Notes under the pieces: generated by a model | The model's database searches: none | Told to the model about the DNA's origin: nothing | What the model saw: only the letters and a program-made list of their open reading frames with translations | Program-made: the position numbers and the translations under genes | Source: Leptospiraceae bacterium | GTDB taxonomy: Bacteria; Spirochaetota; Leptospiria; Leptospirales; Leptospiraceae | Direction of reading: 5' to 3' | DNA length: 64,000 bases | Assembly (NCBI GenBank): GCA_024233835.1 | Contig: JACKPC010000005.1 | Location: forward strand, 1-64,000 | Shown: one piece after another, positions 25,643 through 35,890 of the stretch | Position numbering within the stretch: the stretch's first letter is position 1 | Layout: each line of letters opens with the position of its first letter

Positions 25643-26449
25643 TTGAAACAGGTTTTTATAAATATACAGAGTGTTTATGAGTATCTTGATAAGCTAGGGC
25701 CTCGTAAGTCTTTACAACTATTAAAGCAACTTGGTTATGAAAAAGTCCTGCATCTCTCTTCTAAAATTGAAAGAGACCGACTTATTTATCTTGCAAAGGA
25801 AATAAGCGATGAAAAGTTGATTTCCATTATTTCTACCATACCGGAGAAATATTTTATCGAAATTTTGAAAGAAAATTCGGATGAAGATATTGTTTATTTT
25901 ATTAATCATCTTTCCCTTTCTGACATTAGCCTTCTTTCCACATCGGTTCACCCTGCCGATATTCGATTATTAAACACTGCTTTTGGTAGAGAAAAAACCC
26001 TTGAAGTTTTGCATCAGGTAGGAACCGAAAAGGTTGTGGGTCTTACATCTGTTTTGGGTGTAAAAAAAATATTAGAGCTGGCAGAGGAAATCCCTATAGA
26101 AATCCTTCTAAGGCTTTTAAGTTTTTTAAGTTTAAATCAGTGTAAAAAGTGGATACGCAAACGTGGAATTACAGAGATTCCTTATTTTATAAAATCTTTG
26201 GGAATAGATAATGTCCTTTTAACTTTAGACTACATTGGTTTTGAGTCCTGTCTGAATATGATAGAACTATTCGGACCACAAAAATTGCTTGAAATAGCAT
26301 ATTTTTTAAGTAAAATGAAATTCCCTAAGCCAAAAGAATTTCTTGTTTCTAAAAAGAAACCGTTTAAGAAGAAGATTGCAAAAAAGAAAACTGCAAAGAA
26401 GAAGAACAGTAAAAAACGTTCTAAGACCGCACAAGTGGAAAATAAATAA
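25643..26449 (+). CDS. Helical-repeat protein with Lys-rich tail
   Basis: 268 residues starting at TTG (no suitable ATG). Residues 1-~225 are repeated short helices of the type LLKQLGYEKVLHLSS / VLHQVGTEKVVGLTSVLG, loosely like MgtE-N or FliG-type armadillo helices. From about residue 232 the tail is KKK-rich (KKKPFKKKIAKKKTAKKK), like histone H1 or bacterial H1-like tails, so DNA or RNA binding is plausible. Function is unknown. It overlaps the convergent kinase gene by 29 bases. Confidence 0.65.
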   Translation: MKQVFINIQSVYEYLDKLGPRKSLQLLKQLGYEKVLHLSSKIERDRLIYLAKEISDEKLISIISTIPEKYFIEILKENSDEDIVYFINHLSLSDISLLSTSVHPADIRLLNTAFGREKTLEVLHQVGTEKVVGLTSVLGVKKILELAEEIPIEILLRLLSFLSLNQCKKWIRKRGITEIPYFIKSLGIDNVLLTLDYIGFESCLNMIELFGPQKLLEIAYFLSKMKFPKPKEFLVSKKKPFKKKIAKKKTAKKKNSKKRSKTAQVENK

Positions 26450-28643
26450 GAAAACGAGTTCCTTTTTTATATTCTGAATCTAAGAGTATTTGGCCTCCTG
26501 AATTGAATATAATTTGTTGAGCAATACTTAAACCCAGACCTTTTCCGCTGGCTTCTTGCACATGATCCGGTACACGGAAAAACCTGTCAAAAATAGATTC
26601 AGCATACTGCGGATCTATCCCGATACCCGTGTCGGTAATTTTTATCAGGCAGAGACGATTTACTTCTTCTTCCATGCTGACAGAGATTTTTCCCTCTTTT
26701 GTATACTTGATCGCGTTTACCACAAGGTTGTTTATCGCTCTATAAAAGTCCATCTTATTGAGCTGAATACTCAGACCGGAACTTAAGTTACTATCAATAT
26801 CTAAATTTTTATTCTCTGCATTTTTTCGATTTTCTTTAATAACTTCTTCTATCACAAGTGCCGGATCAAACATTTCATCTACTTTTTCCTGCTTTGTGGT
26901 TGTTTCCATGAGTCGGTTTATGTTTTTTTCTAATTTTTGTATATTTTTGAAAATCACGGAAAATGTTTCTATATGCTCTTTACTGATATTTAACTTTTCA
27001 TCTCTTGTGAGCAGTTCCATAAAACCTTTTATATTAGTTAAAGGCGAACGAAGGTCGTGACTTATATTGGAAACTAACTGTTGTTTAAATTTTAGTAGAT
27101 CCTTTTCTTTTGAGTTTAAATGGACTTTTGCTAAGAGAAAGTCTTTCCCCTCAAAACTAACAAGTCTGAGGCTTAGATCTACTTCTATAGAAGGAAAGGA
27201 ACGGTGTTTTAATGAAACCTCTTCTAAGAACAATCCTTCCCTATCGAGAATGCTATCTTTTAATTCTTTTAAACGCAAAGGTTTACGTAAAATATACAGA
27301 AAAGGTTTTCCTAATAATTCTGTTTCCGAGTAACCTATAGCTTCTGCAAATTTGGAATTATAATTATAGATTATAAATTTATCATATTCTACATCTATTA
27401 AAAGTAGAGGTTCAGATGATAAAGATAATAAAGTGAGAAAAGCTGTATTTTTTTTGACACGTTTTTTGTCTCTTTCAAAAAGCTTATTCTTTAGTTCAGT
27501 TAGCTTGGCGGATAATTTTTCTGCTTTTTGAATCTGATTTTTTTTATCAAGGCTGAGTTCTTTTAATAATTGCTTAAAATCTGCATTTACCTTCGATGAT
27601 TCGATTGGTTTTTCTTCTATAAGATCAAGAAGTGCATGAATATATTCGTGTTTTTCGGGTAGGTTCTTTTTATTGGATAGTTTATTTCTATTACCTGAAG
27701 AGACCAATTGTTTTTTTATAAGGTTGGGTTCTCTGTAATTACCATTAAAAATTACATATAGTTTTTCTATATTTTTCTTATGTGAACTAAGATTATTTTT
27801 TGAAGTTTGAAGCTGAGTCAGGTTCTTATAATGACTTCTGTCTGCTTGAAAATTGAGTAGATTTTTAAATACTTTATTTTTATCAGAGAACCAATGTTTT
27901 AATTCTCTAAAATTAAAATGAGCAAAGTGATCCTTCTGTTTTAAAGATTGTATAAAAGAGAATATCGCTCCCTCCTCCAGACTACTTAAAAATTTTAAAC
28001 AATCTTTTAATGCAGAAATAAAAGGATTGAGTTCTTCAGCATTTTGAGAAAGAAAATTAGCAGAAAAAGCAGTACAATATAAAGGATAAAATTTGGATAG
28101 CGCAGGCATTTTTTTTGATATTTGACCGGAAATTTCCTGTTCTAATATTTTCCATTTCCCTGAAATTGGATGTTGAATAGGATTGAGTGCATAACCAATG
28201 CAACCTTTTTGTTGTAGTTCTTCCTCGGGCTCAAACTGAGCTACTCGAATTGCTGGAAATTCTTCATTTTTTGAAAAGAGTAGTTCTAAAATAGAACGGG
28301 CATAAAGCTCTTCTAAAGAGTTTTCTGAGGGAATTGCTATATAAGAATTTTCTGAATGAAGGTTTATTAAATTTTCTTTGTTGAGATGAAAGATGTGTAA
28401 AGGACTGCTACAGACATGAAATCCGGGTAAGATATCAAAACTTAAACTTTTAGAATATTCTTCTAAAAAAGTGCTAAAAGGAAGAATTGCACAATCCACT
28501 CTCTGGTTTTTTAGAAATACAAAAGAGGTTTCTGCATCCTTTTCCAGTATCTCTACTTTTAGGTTTTGATTTTCAAAAAATAGCTTTTCTTTAGCTGCCA
28601 AAAACAGGAAGGAAGCGGGATCTCGACTGACACAAATTTTCAT
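26421..28643 (-). CDS. Hybrid sensor histidine kinase with substrate-binding-like N-terminus
   Basis: 740 residues. The first ~230 look like an NMT1/ThiY-type periplasmic-binding fold (MKICVSRDPASFLFLAAKEKLFFE ... VDCAILPFSTFLEEY), but without signal peptide or membrane segment. A coiled-coil stretch and a PAS domain (FIIYNYNSKFAEAIGYS) follow. Then comes the kinase: H-box SHDLRSPLTN with His529, N-box NLVVNAIKYT, G1 DTGIGIDP and G2 GKGLGLSI. It is probably a cytosolic sensor of a small metabolite. No response regulator gene is adjacent. Confidence 0.88.
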   Translation of the reverse strand: MKICVSRDPASFLFLAAKEKLFFENQNLKVEILEKDAETSFVFLKNQRVDCAILPFSTFLEEYSKSLSFDILPGFHVCSSPLHIFHLNKENLINLHSENSYIAIPSENSLEELYARSILELLFSKNEEFPAIRVAQFEPEEELQQKGCIGYALNPIQHPISGKWKILEQEISGQISKKMPALSKFYPLYCTAFSANFLSQNAEELNPFISALKDCLKFLSSLEEGAIFSFIQSLKQKDHFAHFNFRELKHWFSDKNKVFKNLLNFQADRSHYKNLTQLQTSKNNLSSHKKNIEKLYVIFNGNYREPNLIKKQLVSSGNRNKLSNKKNLPEKHEYIHALLDLIEEKPIESSKVNADFKQLLKELSLDKKNQIQKAEKLSAKLTELKNKLFERDKKRVKKNTAFLTLLSLSSEPLLLIDVEYDKFIIYNYNSKFAEAIGYSETELLGKPFLYILRKPLRLKELKDSILDREGLFLEEVSLKHRSFPSIEVDLSLRLVSFEGKDFLLAKVHLNSKEKDLLKFKQQLVSNISHDLRSPLTNIKGFMELLTRDEKLNISKEHIETFSVIFKNIQKLEKNINRLMETTTKQEKVDEMFDPALVIEEVIKENRKNAENKNLDIDSNLSSGLSIQLNKMDFYRAINNLVVNAIKYTKEGKISVSMEEEVNRLCLIKITDTGIGIDPQYAESIFDRFFRVPDHVQEASGKGLGLSIAQQIIFNSGGQILLDSEYKKGTRFLIYFPLVRS

Positions 28644-28737
28644 AATCTTTCTTTTTTCAATAGAAAAATTCTTTTAGAACTTTGTCAAAGCACTTTTTGC
28701 TTGATTAATTTAGAAAGGATCCGATATATTCAGTAGT

Positions 28738-29388
28738 ATGATCCGTCTTGAATCTTTAGAACAAACCATGCAGAGGATTTCTGAGATTTCTCAGAAGATT
28801 TCTTCACTTGAAAAACGTTCTGCTCCCGAAATGCAGAAACCCGATTTCGCTAAAATGCTGGATAATGAGATTCAAAAACACGATCCAGGTGACTCAAGTC
28901 AGGTAAAAAAACCGGTATCTATAGACAGGATTGAAGTACTTGAAAAAGCTCCTTTACCGTTAAAAATGATTAAACCTGAAACTCAGGAGAAGGTACATAA
29001 GCCCAAGTTGGAAGATGTGATAAACCGTGAGGCGAAAAAGCAGGGTTTAGATCCGGCACTTGTAAAAGCGGTTATAAAAGTTGAATCTAATTTTAAGCCG
29101 AAAGCTACTTCTCATGTAGGGGCGCAGGGACTCATGCAACTTATGCCTTCTACTGCAAAAATTTTAGGTGTTAAAAACGCTTACGATCCGGTTCAGAATA
29201 TTAAGGGTGGTACTTCTTATCTGAAGGATATGCTGGAAACCTTTAAAGATAAGGATAAAGCACTGGCTGCGTATAATGCAGGTCCCGGAGCCGTAAGAAA
29301 GTATAAAGGGATCCCCCCCTACTCCGAAACCCGGAATTACGTAAAAAAAGTAAATCATTACTACGAAACTTATAAAGAAAAAGAGTAA
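28738..29388 (+). CDS. Lytic transglycosylase (SLT domain)
   Basis: 216 residues. The C-terminal ~120 are an SLT/LT family 1 domain cleaving peptidoglycan glycan strands: catalytic Glu116 in VIKVESNF, then GAQGLMQLMPSTA, AAYNAGPGAV and YSETRNYVKKV. The first ~95 residues are helical and charged, with no signal peptide. This suggests export by another route, for example with flagellar components as in some spirochaetes (inference). Single gene, convergent with the next one. Confidence 0.9.
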   Translation: MIRLESLEQTMQRISEISQKISSLEKRSAPEMQKPDFAKMLDNEIQKHDPGDSSQVKKPVSIDRIEVLEKAPLPLKMIKPETQEKVHKPKLEDVINREAKKQGLDPALVKAVIKVESNFKPKATSHVGAQGLMQLMPSTAKILGVKNAYDPVQNIKGGTSYLKDMLETFKDKDKALAAYNAGPGAVRKYKGIPPYSETRNYVKKVNHYYETYKEKE

Positions 29389-30192
29389 TCACTTTTTTTG
29401 AGCATTCACATATAGTTTATATTTCTCTGGTGTTCCGTTCATAGAGTAGAAATTAATTGTGAAATTTGCCGTTTGCCCGGCACCCAGTTCTTTTTCTTTG
29501 ATATAAGTATAGCCCATTCCGGCTGTTTTACCATCTTTTGTGAGTAAAAGTGCTATGGTGCTTACGAAAACTGCCGATTCAGTGTCTTCATTGGTGAGCT
29601 GGCCACTTAATTCATAGCCACTATACTGCCGCTTCGTTACTTTTCCGGCTTTAATGGTAATTTTGGGACGCACTTTTGTATCAAAGTTGTACCTGGGTTC
29701 GGGTTTCGTCTTAATTTTTATTTTTTTATAGGCAGGAGCTTTACTAACCAATACTTGCAGAGGACATTCTTCTCCGGGATTCAGATAATCAAAGCTACCA
29801 TAGCCGAAAGCGGTGGCTACTTCATTACCGGCTTCATCTAAAAGGGATAGGTCAACTCTGGGTTTTCGGATAGCTATTTCCCCGGTGTTTTTGAAAAGTC
29901 CAACAAAGTAGATATTCCCTATGGAGTCGGGTACAGCTCCAATATTTATAAATTCACCTTTCCCCGGTATTCTGGGAGTTTTAGAGGGGGTGTAGGGAGT
30001 GTTTGAACCCGGAGCAGGTTTATAGTTTTCATCCGATATACTTTGAACATTGCTTTGTTCGGGTTCATTAGAGGGCCAAAAAACTAATATTCCCATTCCG
30101 ATGGAGTAAGTTAGCATAATAATAGGTAAAAACAGCTCTCCAAAACGGGTTACCACTGAAGTGGATGATTTTTCCTGGGTTTTTTCTTGCAT
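29389..30192 (-). CDS. Single-pass membrane protein, FxLYD-like
   Basis: 267 residues from the ATG at 30192 (the frame continues upstream to 30264 without a better start). One membrane segment (LFLPIIMLTYSIGMGILVFW) follows a short cytosolic tail. The outer part has two beta domains with patterns such as IGNIYFVGLFKNTGEIAIRKPRV and YELSGQLTNEDTESAVFV, as in FxLYD-type domains. No enzyme motif. Function is unknown. Confidence 0.65.
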   Translation of the reverse strand: MQEKTQEKSSTSVVTRFGELFLPIIMLTYSIGMGILVFWPSNEPEQSNVQSISDENYKPAPGSNTPYTPSKTPRIPGKGEFINIGAVPDSIGNIYFVGLFKNTGEIAIRKPRVDLSLLDEAGNEVATAFGYGSFDYLNPGEECPLQVLVSKAPAYKKIKIKTKPEPRYNFDTKVRPKITIKAGKVTKRQYSGYELSGQLTNEDTESAVFVSTIALLLTKDGKTAGMGYTYIKEKELGAGQTANFTINFYSMNGTPEKYKLYVNAQKK

Positions 30193-30379
30193 GATTGATA
30201 TATACAAAAAATCCTTTGGGTAGTAAAGAATTTTTCCATACTGAGAGATAGTCGGGAGAACCACCCTACCCTTCCCGGCTTTTATTATGGTTTTTTCTGT
30301 TTTTATATAGCTTGATTTTTATGGAATGAATCTTATTGTAATTGGATAGGTCGATCCTGTTTTTGTGCCGGAGATTTGC

Positions 30380-31426
30380 ATGGAAGTATCGGAAATAAAA
30401 AGTATTTTTAAAATAATTAACTCTGTTTATATGAAATTGCCCGTTAACCTGGTTTCTGAATCGGATTCGATTCCGGTGAAATTGCTGGAACTTGGTACAG
30501 GAACTCTTCTTGTAAAACCGGAAAAACACCAGATTCAAACTATTTACAGGTCTTTAGTTGTTCGAAACCAGAGGAAAATTTTTATCTGTAAAGTTAAACT
30601 TCTTAAAGTCGATGCGGAAGGTTTTGAAGTCTACCAACCCATAAAATTACTTATTAATGATGAGAAGAGGTTCACGGAAAGACTACATGTAACGGATCTT
30701 ACTATCAGCAATATTATTAATCAAAACGATATTGCAAAATTTTTAAATGATGATAAAATTAAGAAAGTGGTCAGTGAAAATGCGATTCGTTTAAAAGTTT
30801 TTTTTGATTCGTTTAAGATACACGTTCACGAGAGATTTGATAATAGGATGCGCTTATTGCATACATATAATATTCCGATTTTTGTACCGGACTTTACTAA
30901 TCCTTCTACAATACCTCCTGAGTTTATGCCGATCACTGAATATTTCAGAATGCTAAGCGGTGACCCGGTGCCGAAAAACTATAGAGCAGAAATTTGTATT
31001 CCGATTCGTTACAGGCAACATGCTACTCTCGGTTATGTTCAGGCCTTACATAAATCGAGATTGGATACGAATTCCTATAACCTGGTGAATCTCGTTGCTT
31101 TAAGTGTGCAAAAAGAATTTGAGAAATACAAAAACTATGAAGAGTCCAAGGAACAGTGTAAAATCATAGATATTAGTCAGGCAGATTTAAGCTTCTTGCA
31201 TTCTCAGAGTGTGCATTTTTCTAAAATATTTTATCTGGGAGATATTATTATTTTCGATATGTTTTTTCCGGATGGAAGTAAGCAAACTTTCCGGGCTACT
31301 ATTCGAAATATTCGCTCTCTGGAAAAGTATTACCGCATTGGCTGCCAGTTTTACAATATGAGCCTCGATGATCTCGAGATGATAGAAAAATATCTGGAAA
31401 CAAAAAAAGGGAAATCTATTTTGTAA
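30380..31426 (+). CDS. PilZ-like protein, DUF1577-like
   Basis: 348 residues from the ATG at 30380, which has CGGAG six bases upstream (the frame is open to a GTG at 30365). The layout recalls DUF1577, a family described from Leptospira, with a C-terminal PilZ-like domain (FSKIFYLGDIIIFDMFF ... YYRIGCQFYNMSLDDLEMIEKYL). I see no RxxxR c-di-GMP motif at its start, so ligand binding is uncertain. Single gene. Confidence 0.65.
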   Translation: MEVSEIKSIFKIINSVYMKLPVNLVSESDSIPVKLLELGTGTLLVKPEKHQIQTIYRSLVVRNQRKIFICKVKLLKVDAEGFEVYQPIKLLINDEKRFTERLHVTDLTISNIINQNDIAKFLNDDKIKKVVSENAIRLKVFFDSFKIHVHERFDNRMRLLHTYNIPIFVPDFTNPSTIPPEFMPITEYFRMLSGDPVPKNYRAEICIPIRYRQHATLGYVQALHKSRLDTNSYNLVNLVALSVQKEFEKYKNYEESKEQCKIIDISQADLSFLHSQSVHFSKIFYLGDIIIFDMFFPDGSKQTFRATIRNIRSLEKYYRIGCQFYNMSLDDLEMIEKYLETKKGKSIL

Positions 31427-31439
31427 AAATAGTTTCCCT
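31401..31439 (-). terminator. Intrinsic terminator of the interrupted lipoprotein gene
   Basis: On the minus strand AGGGAAA and TTTCCCT pair, extended by CTATTTT/AAAATAG with a bulge, followed by seven T's. It lies nine bases after the lipoprotein stop and overlaps the end of the convergent PilZ-like gene. Confidence 0.7.
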
Positions 31440-32344
31440 TACGTATTTTAGTAACGAATTCTGTCGATAAGGCACCTATCTCCTCCGGCACCTGTATATT
31501 TCCAGGTAAAAGTATTTGCACCTGAACTTAAGTTCAATGTATGAACCATATTATCTAAAGAGAAGTCATAATTGGTTGTACCGGAAGAGTTACTCAGTGT
31601 AAAAATACAGGTACCGGTTCCCCCAATTCCTACTCCGACGAAGAAGAGTTGACCGGGGTAGCTCAGGTTTACTGTATAACTCAATGAGGAATTACTTGTA
31701 GTAGTAGAACGAATACACTCTGAACCATCTTCGATAGCTATTGGACAGTTTCCATGAGGCAAAATAGAAACTACCCAGTCCCCTGTCCATCCCGCAGGTA
31801 ACAGTGACCTGTCTCCAACCCAGACTCCAACCCTGTGAAAACCTCCGTAGGCAATTTTATTTCCATGTCCATCAACTATCATCAGATTATAATAAAAATT
31901 TGTTCCTGCTGTGGCTCCTGTATCCGTATAGGTGTTCGCATTCGTTAATGTGGCTTTGGGAGTTTTCGCATCCATTTCTGCAACCGTACTGATATCGTTT
32001 GTAGAGGAACGATACACTTTATAGGTAAGAGCAGTCTGGGCTGTAACAAGGTCAGTACCCTTTGTCCAATTTAAAACTACGGTAGATGTATCGACCATGG
32101 CTGAACTTGTAATCAAGCCGGAATTACCCACCCTGGGATTTGCATCAACAAAAGTTGGGGTGGTGTAAACTCTTGTTCCGGAAAGACCGTATTGATCCAG
32201 TGGAGTTACCGAATAACGCAGATACTGATTGTAGTCAGCAGCAGCGATAGAATAGGTGCTTGCAGTAGCTCCTGCAATATCCACACAGGTTGTAGTATTG
32301 CTGGAAATACAGCGTTGCCATTGCTTTACGCTGCTTCCTTCTGA

Positions 32345-32361
32345 CAGACTGTGTGAAAAGT
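32345..32361 (+). repeat. IS inverted repeat (right end relative to transposase)
   Basis: CAGACTGTGTGAAAAGT, matching the reverse complement of 34119-34135 exactly. Confidence 0.9.
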
Positions 32362-32411
32362 GAGCAAAAAAAAACCTGTAGATATTGACGAACTCGGTTC
32401 TTACTAAAAAA

Positions 32412-32445
32412 ACTAAAAACCAATCATTCCAAATTGGTTTTTAGT
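32412..32445 (-). terminator. Hairpin downstream of transposase gene
   Basis: ACTAAAAACCAAT and ATTGGTTTTTAGT are exact 13-bp inverted repeats, 74 bases after the transposase stop codon. It may stop transposase or read-through transcription into the lipoprotein fragment. Confidence 0.5.
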
Positions 32446-32518
32446 AAATAAATTTACTATAAGTCATAAAAGAGAGAAAATTCATTGCTATCCATCAAAT
32501 AAAAATCTATTATTCCTA

Positions 32519-34033
32519 CTATTTTGCATTTACAGCATCTATAAAAGCCCTTATTCCCAGAATATTTATGACTCTTTTAAAATTATAAGCAAAACATATG
32601 AAACTAAATTCGGCCTGAACGCTTCTAATTCCTTTTTGTATAAAGTAAGTGAACCCCAAATTTCTCTTTATAGTGCCAAATGGGTGTTCCACAATCTCCT
32701 TACGTTTACGAATTAGCTTTTTATTTTCCTCGTTCCCCATCTCTTTTTTAAAATCATCCATTGTCTCTCGGTTTATCGAGACCCGAATAGTTCGTCCAGT
32801 TTTACTATTGGTACATTTTGCTCTATGAAAACAATCTTTACATTCCTTACATTTATACTCATTTACATAAATCCCGTATGACGTCTGTCTTGGATTTTCA
32901 TTTTGTCTATTTAATTCTTTTCCTGCCGGACATACGTATATATCCCGCTCTTTATCATAAACAAAATCCTGGATTTCATATCCTTTTGCAGGAAGTTTAT
33001 CAGGATTACTTTTACATTCACGCTTATTATTACTATCCAGTGCAGATTTGGTATCTGGTACTATAATATTTATCCCCGATTTATCTTTATTATTCATTAT
33101 TTCTTTTTCACTAAAATATCCGGAATCCATTACTGCATTTGTCTCATTTTCTATTTTAAGTTCTTCTTTTATCGACTGGACTTTTTCAATCATAGGAGTC
33201 ATTTGTTCCAGGTCATTTGACTTTTGCGATACATCATTTGCAATAATCAACTTATTTGTATTATCCACTGCAGTTTGGGCATTATATCCAGGACGAATTT
33301 TTCCTTTGTCACTTTGAAATCTTGAATCTGTGTCGTTAGCAAAATAGACCTGTAGTTCCGGGTCGTTTTCAAATAATTCCCGAATCCCTTTCACTTTATC
33401 ATTGTATTTCGTTAGTCTTTTTAGTTTATTTAATACATCCCTGGCTTCATCTCCATCTTTAAGATTTAGTTCATTTGCTTCGGAAATATCATTCAATTCT
33501 AATTCCTCCAAATATTCCTGTATTTTGGATTTTATATTTTGCTCGATATTTTCAATACGCTCTCTTTTAAATACATTATTTTGTCCGTTCTGTGCTCTTA
33601 GCTTCGTTCCATCAATTCCAACTATTGAAAGAGTTAGTAGATTCATTTTCTTGCAAAAGAATAAAAACTCTTTGAAGATATTTTTTATTCCATCTTTATT
33701 ATTTTTTCGAAAATCAGCTATTGTCTTAAAATCCGGGGCGAGATTCTTTGTTAACCACCTAAGTTCCTGGTTTCTATTACATTCCTTCTCTAATTTTCTG
33801 CTACTTCGGATTCGTTCTATATATCCGTATAAATATATTTTTAGTAAATCATGTGGATTATATGGTGGTTTACCTGTTTCTAACTTTGGAATTTTAAAAC
33901 CCAATTTTTTAAGATCGAGATTATCAACATAGGCATCAATAACCCTTACCGGACTATCTTCTTTTATGACGTTATCCAAACATTCACTGTATAATACTAT
34001 CTGTTCTCGAGAAGTTCCTTGTATATAATTCAT
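32519..34033 (-). CDS. IS1182 family transposase
   Basis: 504 residues, full length for the family. The N-terminal DUF772/InsH-like region includes SPVRVIDAYVDNLDLKKLGF. DDE-type catalytic residues sit in VGIDGTKLRAQNG, AVMDSGYFSE and VEHPFGTIKRNLGF. A cysteine cluster between them (CPAGKEL ... CKECKDCFHRAKC) is usual in this family. The frame is uninterrupted, so the element may be active. Confidence 0.93.
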   Translation of the reverse strand: MNYIQGTSREQIVLYSECLDNVIKEDSPVRVIDAYVDNLDLKKLGFKIPKLETGKPPYNPHDLLKIYLYGYIERIRSSRKLEKECNRNQELRWLTKNLAPDFKTIADFRKNNKDGIKNIFKEFLFFCKKMNLLTLSIVGIDGTKLRAQNGQNNVFKRERIENIEQNIKSKIQEYLEELELNDISEANELNLKDGDEARDVLNKLKRLTKYNDKVKGIRELFENDPELQVYFANDTDSRFQSDKGKIRPGYNAQTAVDNTNKLIIANDVSQKSNDLEQMTPMIEKVQSIKEELKIENETNAVMDSGYFSEKEIMNNKDKSGINIIVPDTKSALDSNNKRECKSNPDKLPAKGYEIQDFVYDKERDIYVCPAGKELNRQNENPRQTSYGIYVNEYKCKECKDCFHRAKCTNSKTGRTIRVSINRETMDDFKKEMGNEENKKLIRKRKEIVEHPFGTIKRNLGFTYFIQKGIRSVQAEFSFICFAYNFKRVINILGIRAFIDAVNAK

Positions 34034-34118
34034 AGCTGCACCTATAACTCTTTATCGTTATAAGGAAATTTTCTATATACATTACATTCCTGACAAACAA
34101 AAAATATTCAATAACGAG

Positions 34119-34135
34119 ACTTTTCACACAGTCTG
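34119..34135 (-). repeat. IS inverted repeat (left end relative to transposase)
   Basis: Reverse complement of the 17-bp repeat at 32345-32361; followed directly by the second TGA copy of the target duplication. The first bases of this end supply the premature stop of the lipoprotein reading frame. Confidence 0.9.
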
Positions 34136-35890
34136 TGAGTGTGAATCTGAGTCAGAGAAGCTGTAAGTACCGGTAAGGGTATTGCCTTCGAGATAGGTTC
34201 CACTCACAGAAATAGATGAAGCTACCGGTGCATTATTTGCATTATATGCAACCGTTACAGTATAGCTTGTGCTACTTCCATCTTTTGCTGTGACAACATA
34301 GCTTACCGGGTTGGTGAAATCATTTGCCGTGGTGCCGCTCACCTGCCCTACTCCTCCGACCGTGATACTGTTTCCGGTGTGGGTAAAGTTCGGCACTAGA
34401 GAAGTCTTTGAAGCTCCATATACTACATTTACTGTGATGTTTGTCCCGGATATCACTCCGTTTGCAGAAAGGGAAGGAATGGAAAAAGTTGTGATTTCTT
34501 TTGTGTTGGGTAGAGTATCATTAAGCGCAGTATTCAATGCCGTATCCATTTCTCCGGCCACATTCTTAGTAAAAACGAGAATATGTGTGGCCCCTGTTGG
34601 AATGGAAGTTCCTGCGGGTATTGTATAACTCAGGTCTTTCCCGGCGGCATCGAAACTGATTATAGCAGTGCCTAATTTTGTGTTAGCATCTTTGCCGTAA
34701 TACAAAACGTAAGAGAGGATATTTGATTCATCAGAAGCTTTTCCTATATTAATTATTCCCCCTATTTTGCCCTCTGTTGTATCGGTATCGGTAAAACTGA
34801 TAGATGAGGCTTTTTCTGTCGGAGGTAGGAGAGGTTTGCTGCTAATGGTAGTATTTTCGGGACCGAAAGAAGTTACGGTCAGTGTATAATTCCCGGAAGT
34901 GGGCCTGGGTGTGGGGGCTGTTTCTGCATCTGGTTCAATACTTAAAGCAATTTCTCCTAACTCCGTTCCATCTTTGCTGGTGATGATAACTCTAAAACTA
35001 CCTGCTTCCAGACTCATGGTATATTCTCCGTTATCATCTGTTGCAAATTTAGCCTGTGTGTCGGCAACCAATCTTTCTGTTCCGTCTTTAGCTTCACCGG
35101 TTTCTATGCTTTCCGGAAGTGCTAATAAATAGGAGCTTCCCTCGGGAGGCACTACTCCGAGGGGAAAAACAAAGGTGAAATTACCACCTGTCTTCTTGAA
35201 TCTTGCAATTTTATGAACCTTTTCTTTATAGATATTGGCCCAGTAGAGGTTGTAATAATCGATATTTGTTTCATCACCGGCTTTATTGAGTGTGACCGGA
35301 CCTCCAAATTTTCCTTTACCTGGATCGATGTCTACAAATTGAATTTTTTCCGGCAGCTTTTCAGAAACAATTTGTGTTCCTCCTATAGTTTGCTTATGAA
35401 TAGAGGTTGAGGTACTGAGTGAACCTGCACTTACATTTAAGTTTGCTGATTGAACCGGACTACCGGAAGGGTCTAATAACTTTCCTTTGATGCTGAATTT
35501 TACCGCAGGTATAGTCCCTCCACTAATAGAAGCTAATACTCGTGTTGCATTATCTCTGGAATTATCTGTAGAAACAAATGGATTACATCCTATGGATAAA
35601 ACAAGTAAGATTGAATAGATATAAAATTTCATTATTTTCCCCTTACCATATTTTAGAAAGATGCTAATTTTTCACAAGTAATAAATGACGGTAAATATAT
35701 AAATCAATATTATACACTTTAAAGCCAAATATTTTCTGTAAGAAAGATAATAGTTCTCTATATTTTTTTATTACGATAAATGAAGTGATTTATAACCTTA
35801 TTATTCTTTTATATAGATGCCGGCAGGAGTTAAGATTCAGTTTTTGAACTGGTAAGATGAATATCACTTTTCCTAAAAAGGAAAACCTGT

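Larger units (their letters stand above)
32345..34135 (-). mobile_element. IS1182-family insertion sequence, 1791 bp
   Basis: Terminal inverted repeats CAGACTGTGTGAAAAGT (17 bp, exact) bound the element. A 3-bp direct repeat (TGA on the + strand, at 32342-32344 and 34136-34138) flanks it. It carries one transposase gene. It splits the lipoprotein gene in the same orientation. Intact ends and an open transposase frame suggest recent insertion. Confidence 0.9.
31448..35632 (-). pseudogene. DUF5018 lipoprotein gene split by an IS element
   Basis: The 5' part (35632 to 34136) encodes a signal peptide with lipobox SIGC, two ~90-residue repeats (FVDIDP/FTDTDT ... KASDESNI) and a DUF5018-like domain (GTTANDFTNPVSYVVTAKDGS). 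The 3' part (32341 to 31448) continues with a CISSNTTTC segment, an Fn3-like domain and a C-terminal domain ending CLIDRIRY. Removing the element and one TCA restores an uninterrupted 796-codon frame. As it stands the first part ends after 502 codons in a TGA supplied by the element. It is related to the two lipoproteins at 54-62 kb. Confidence 0.88.
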
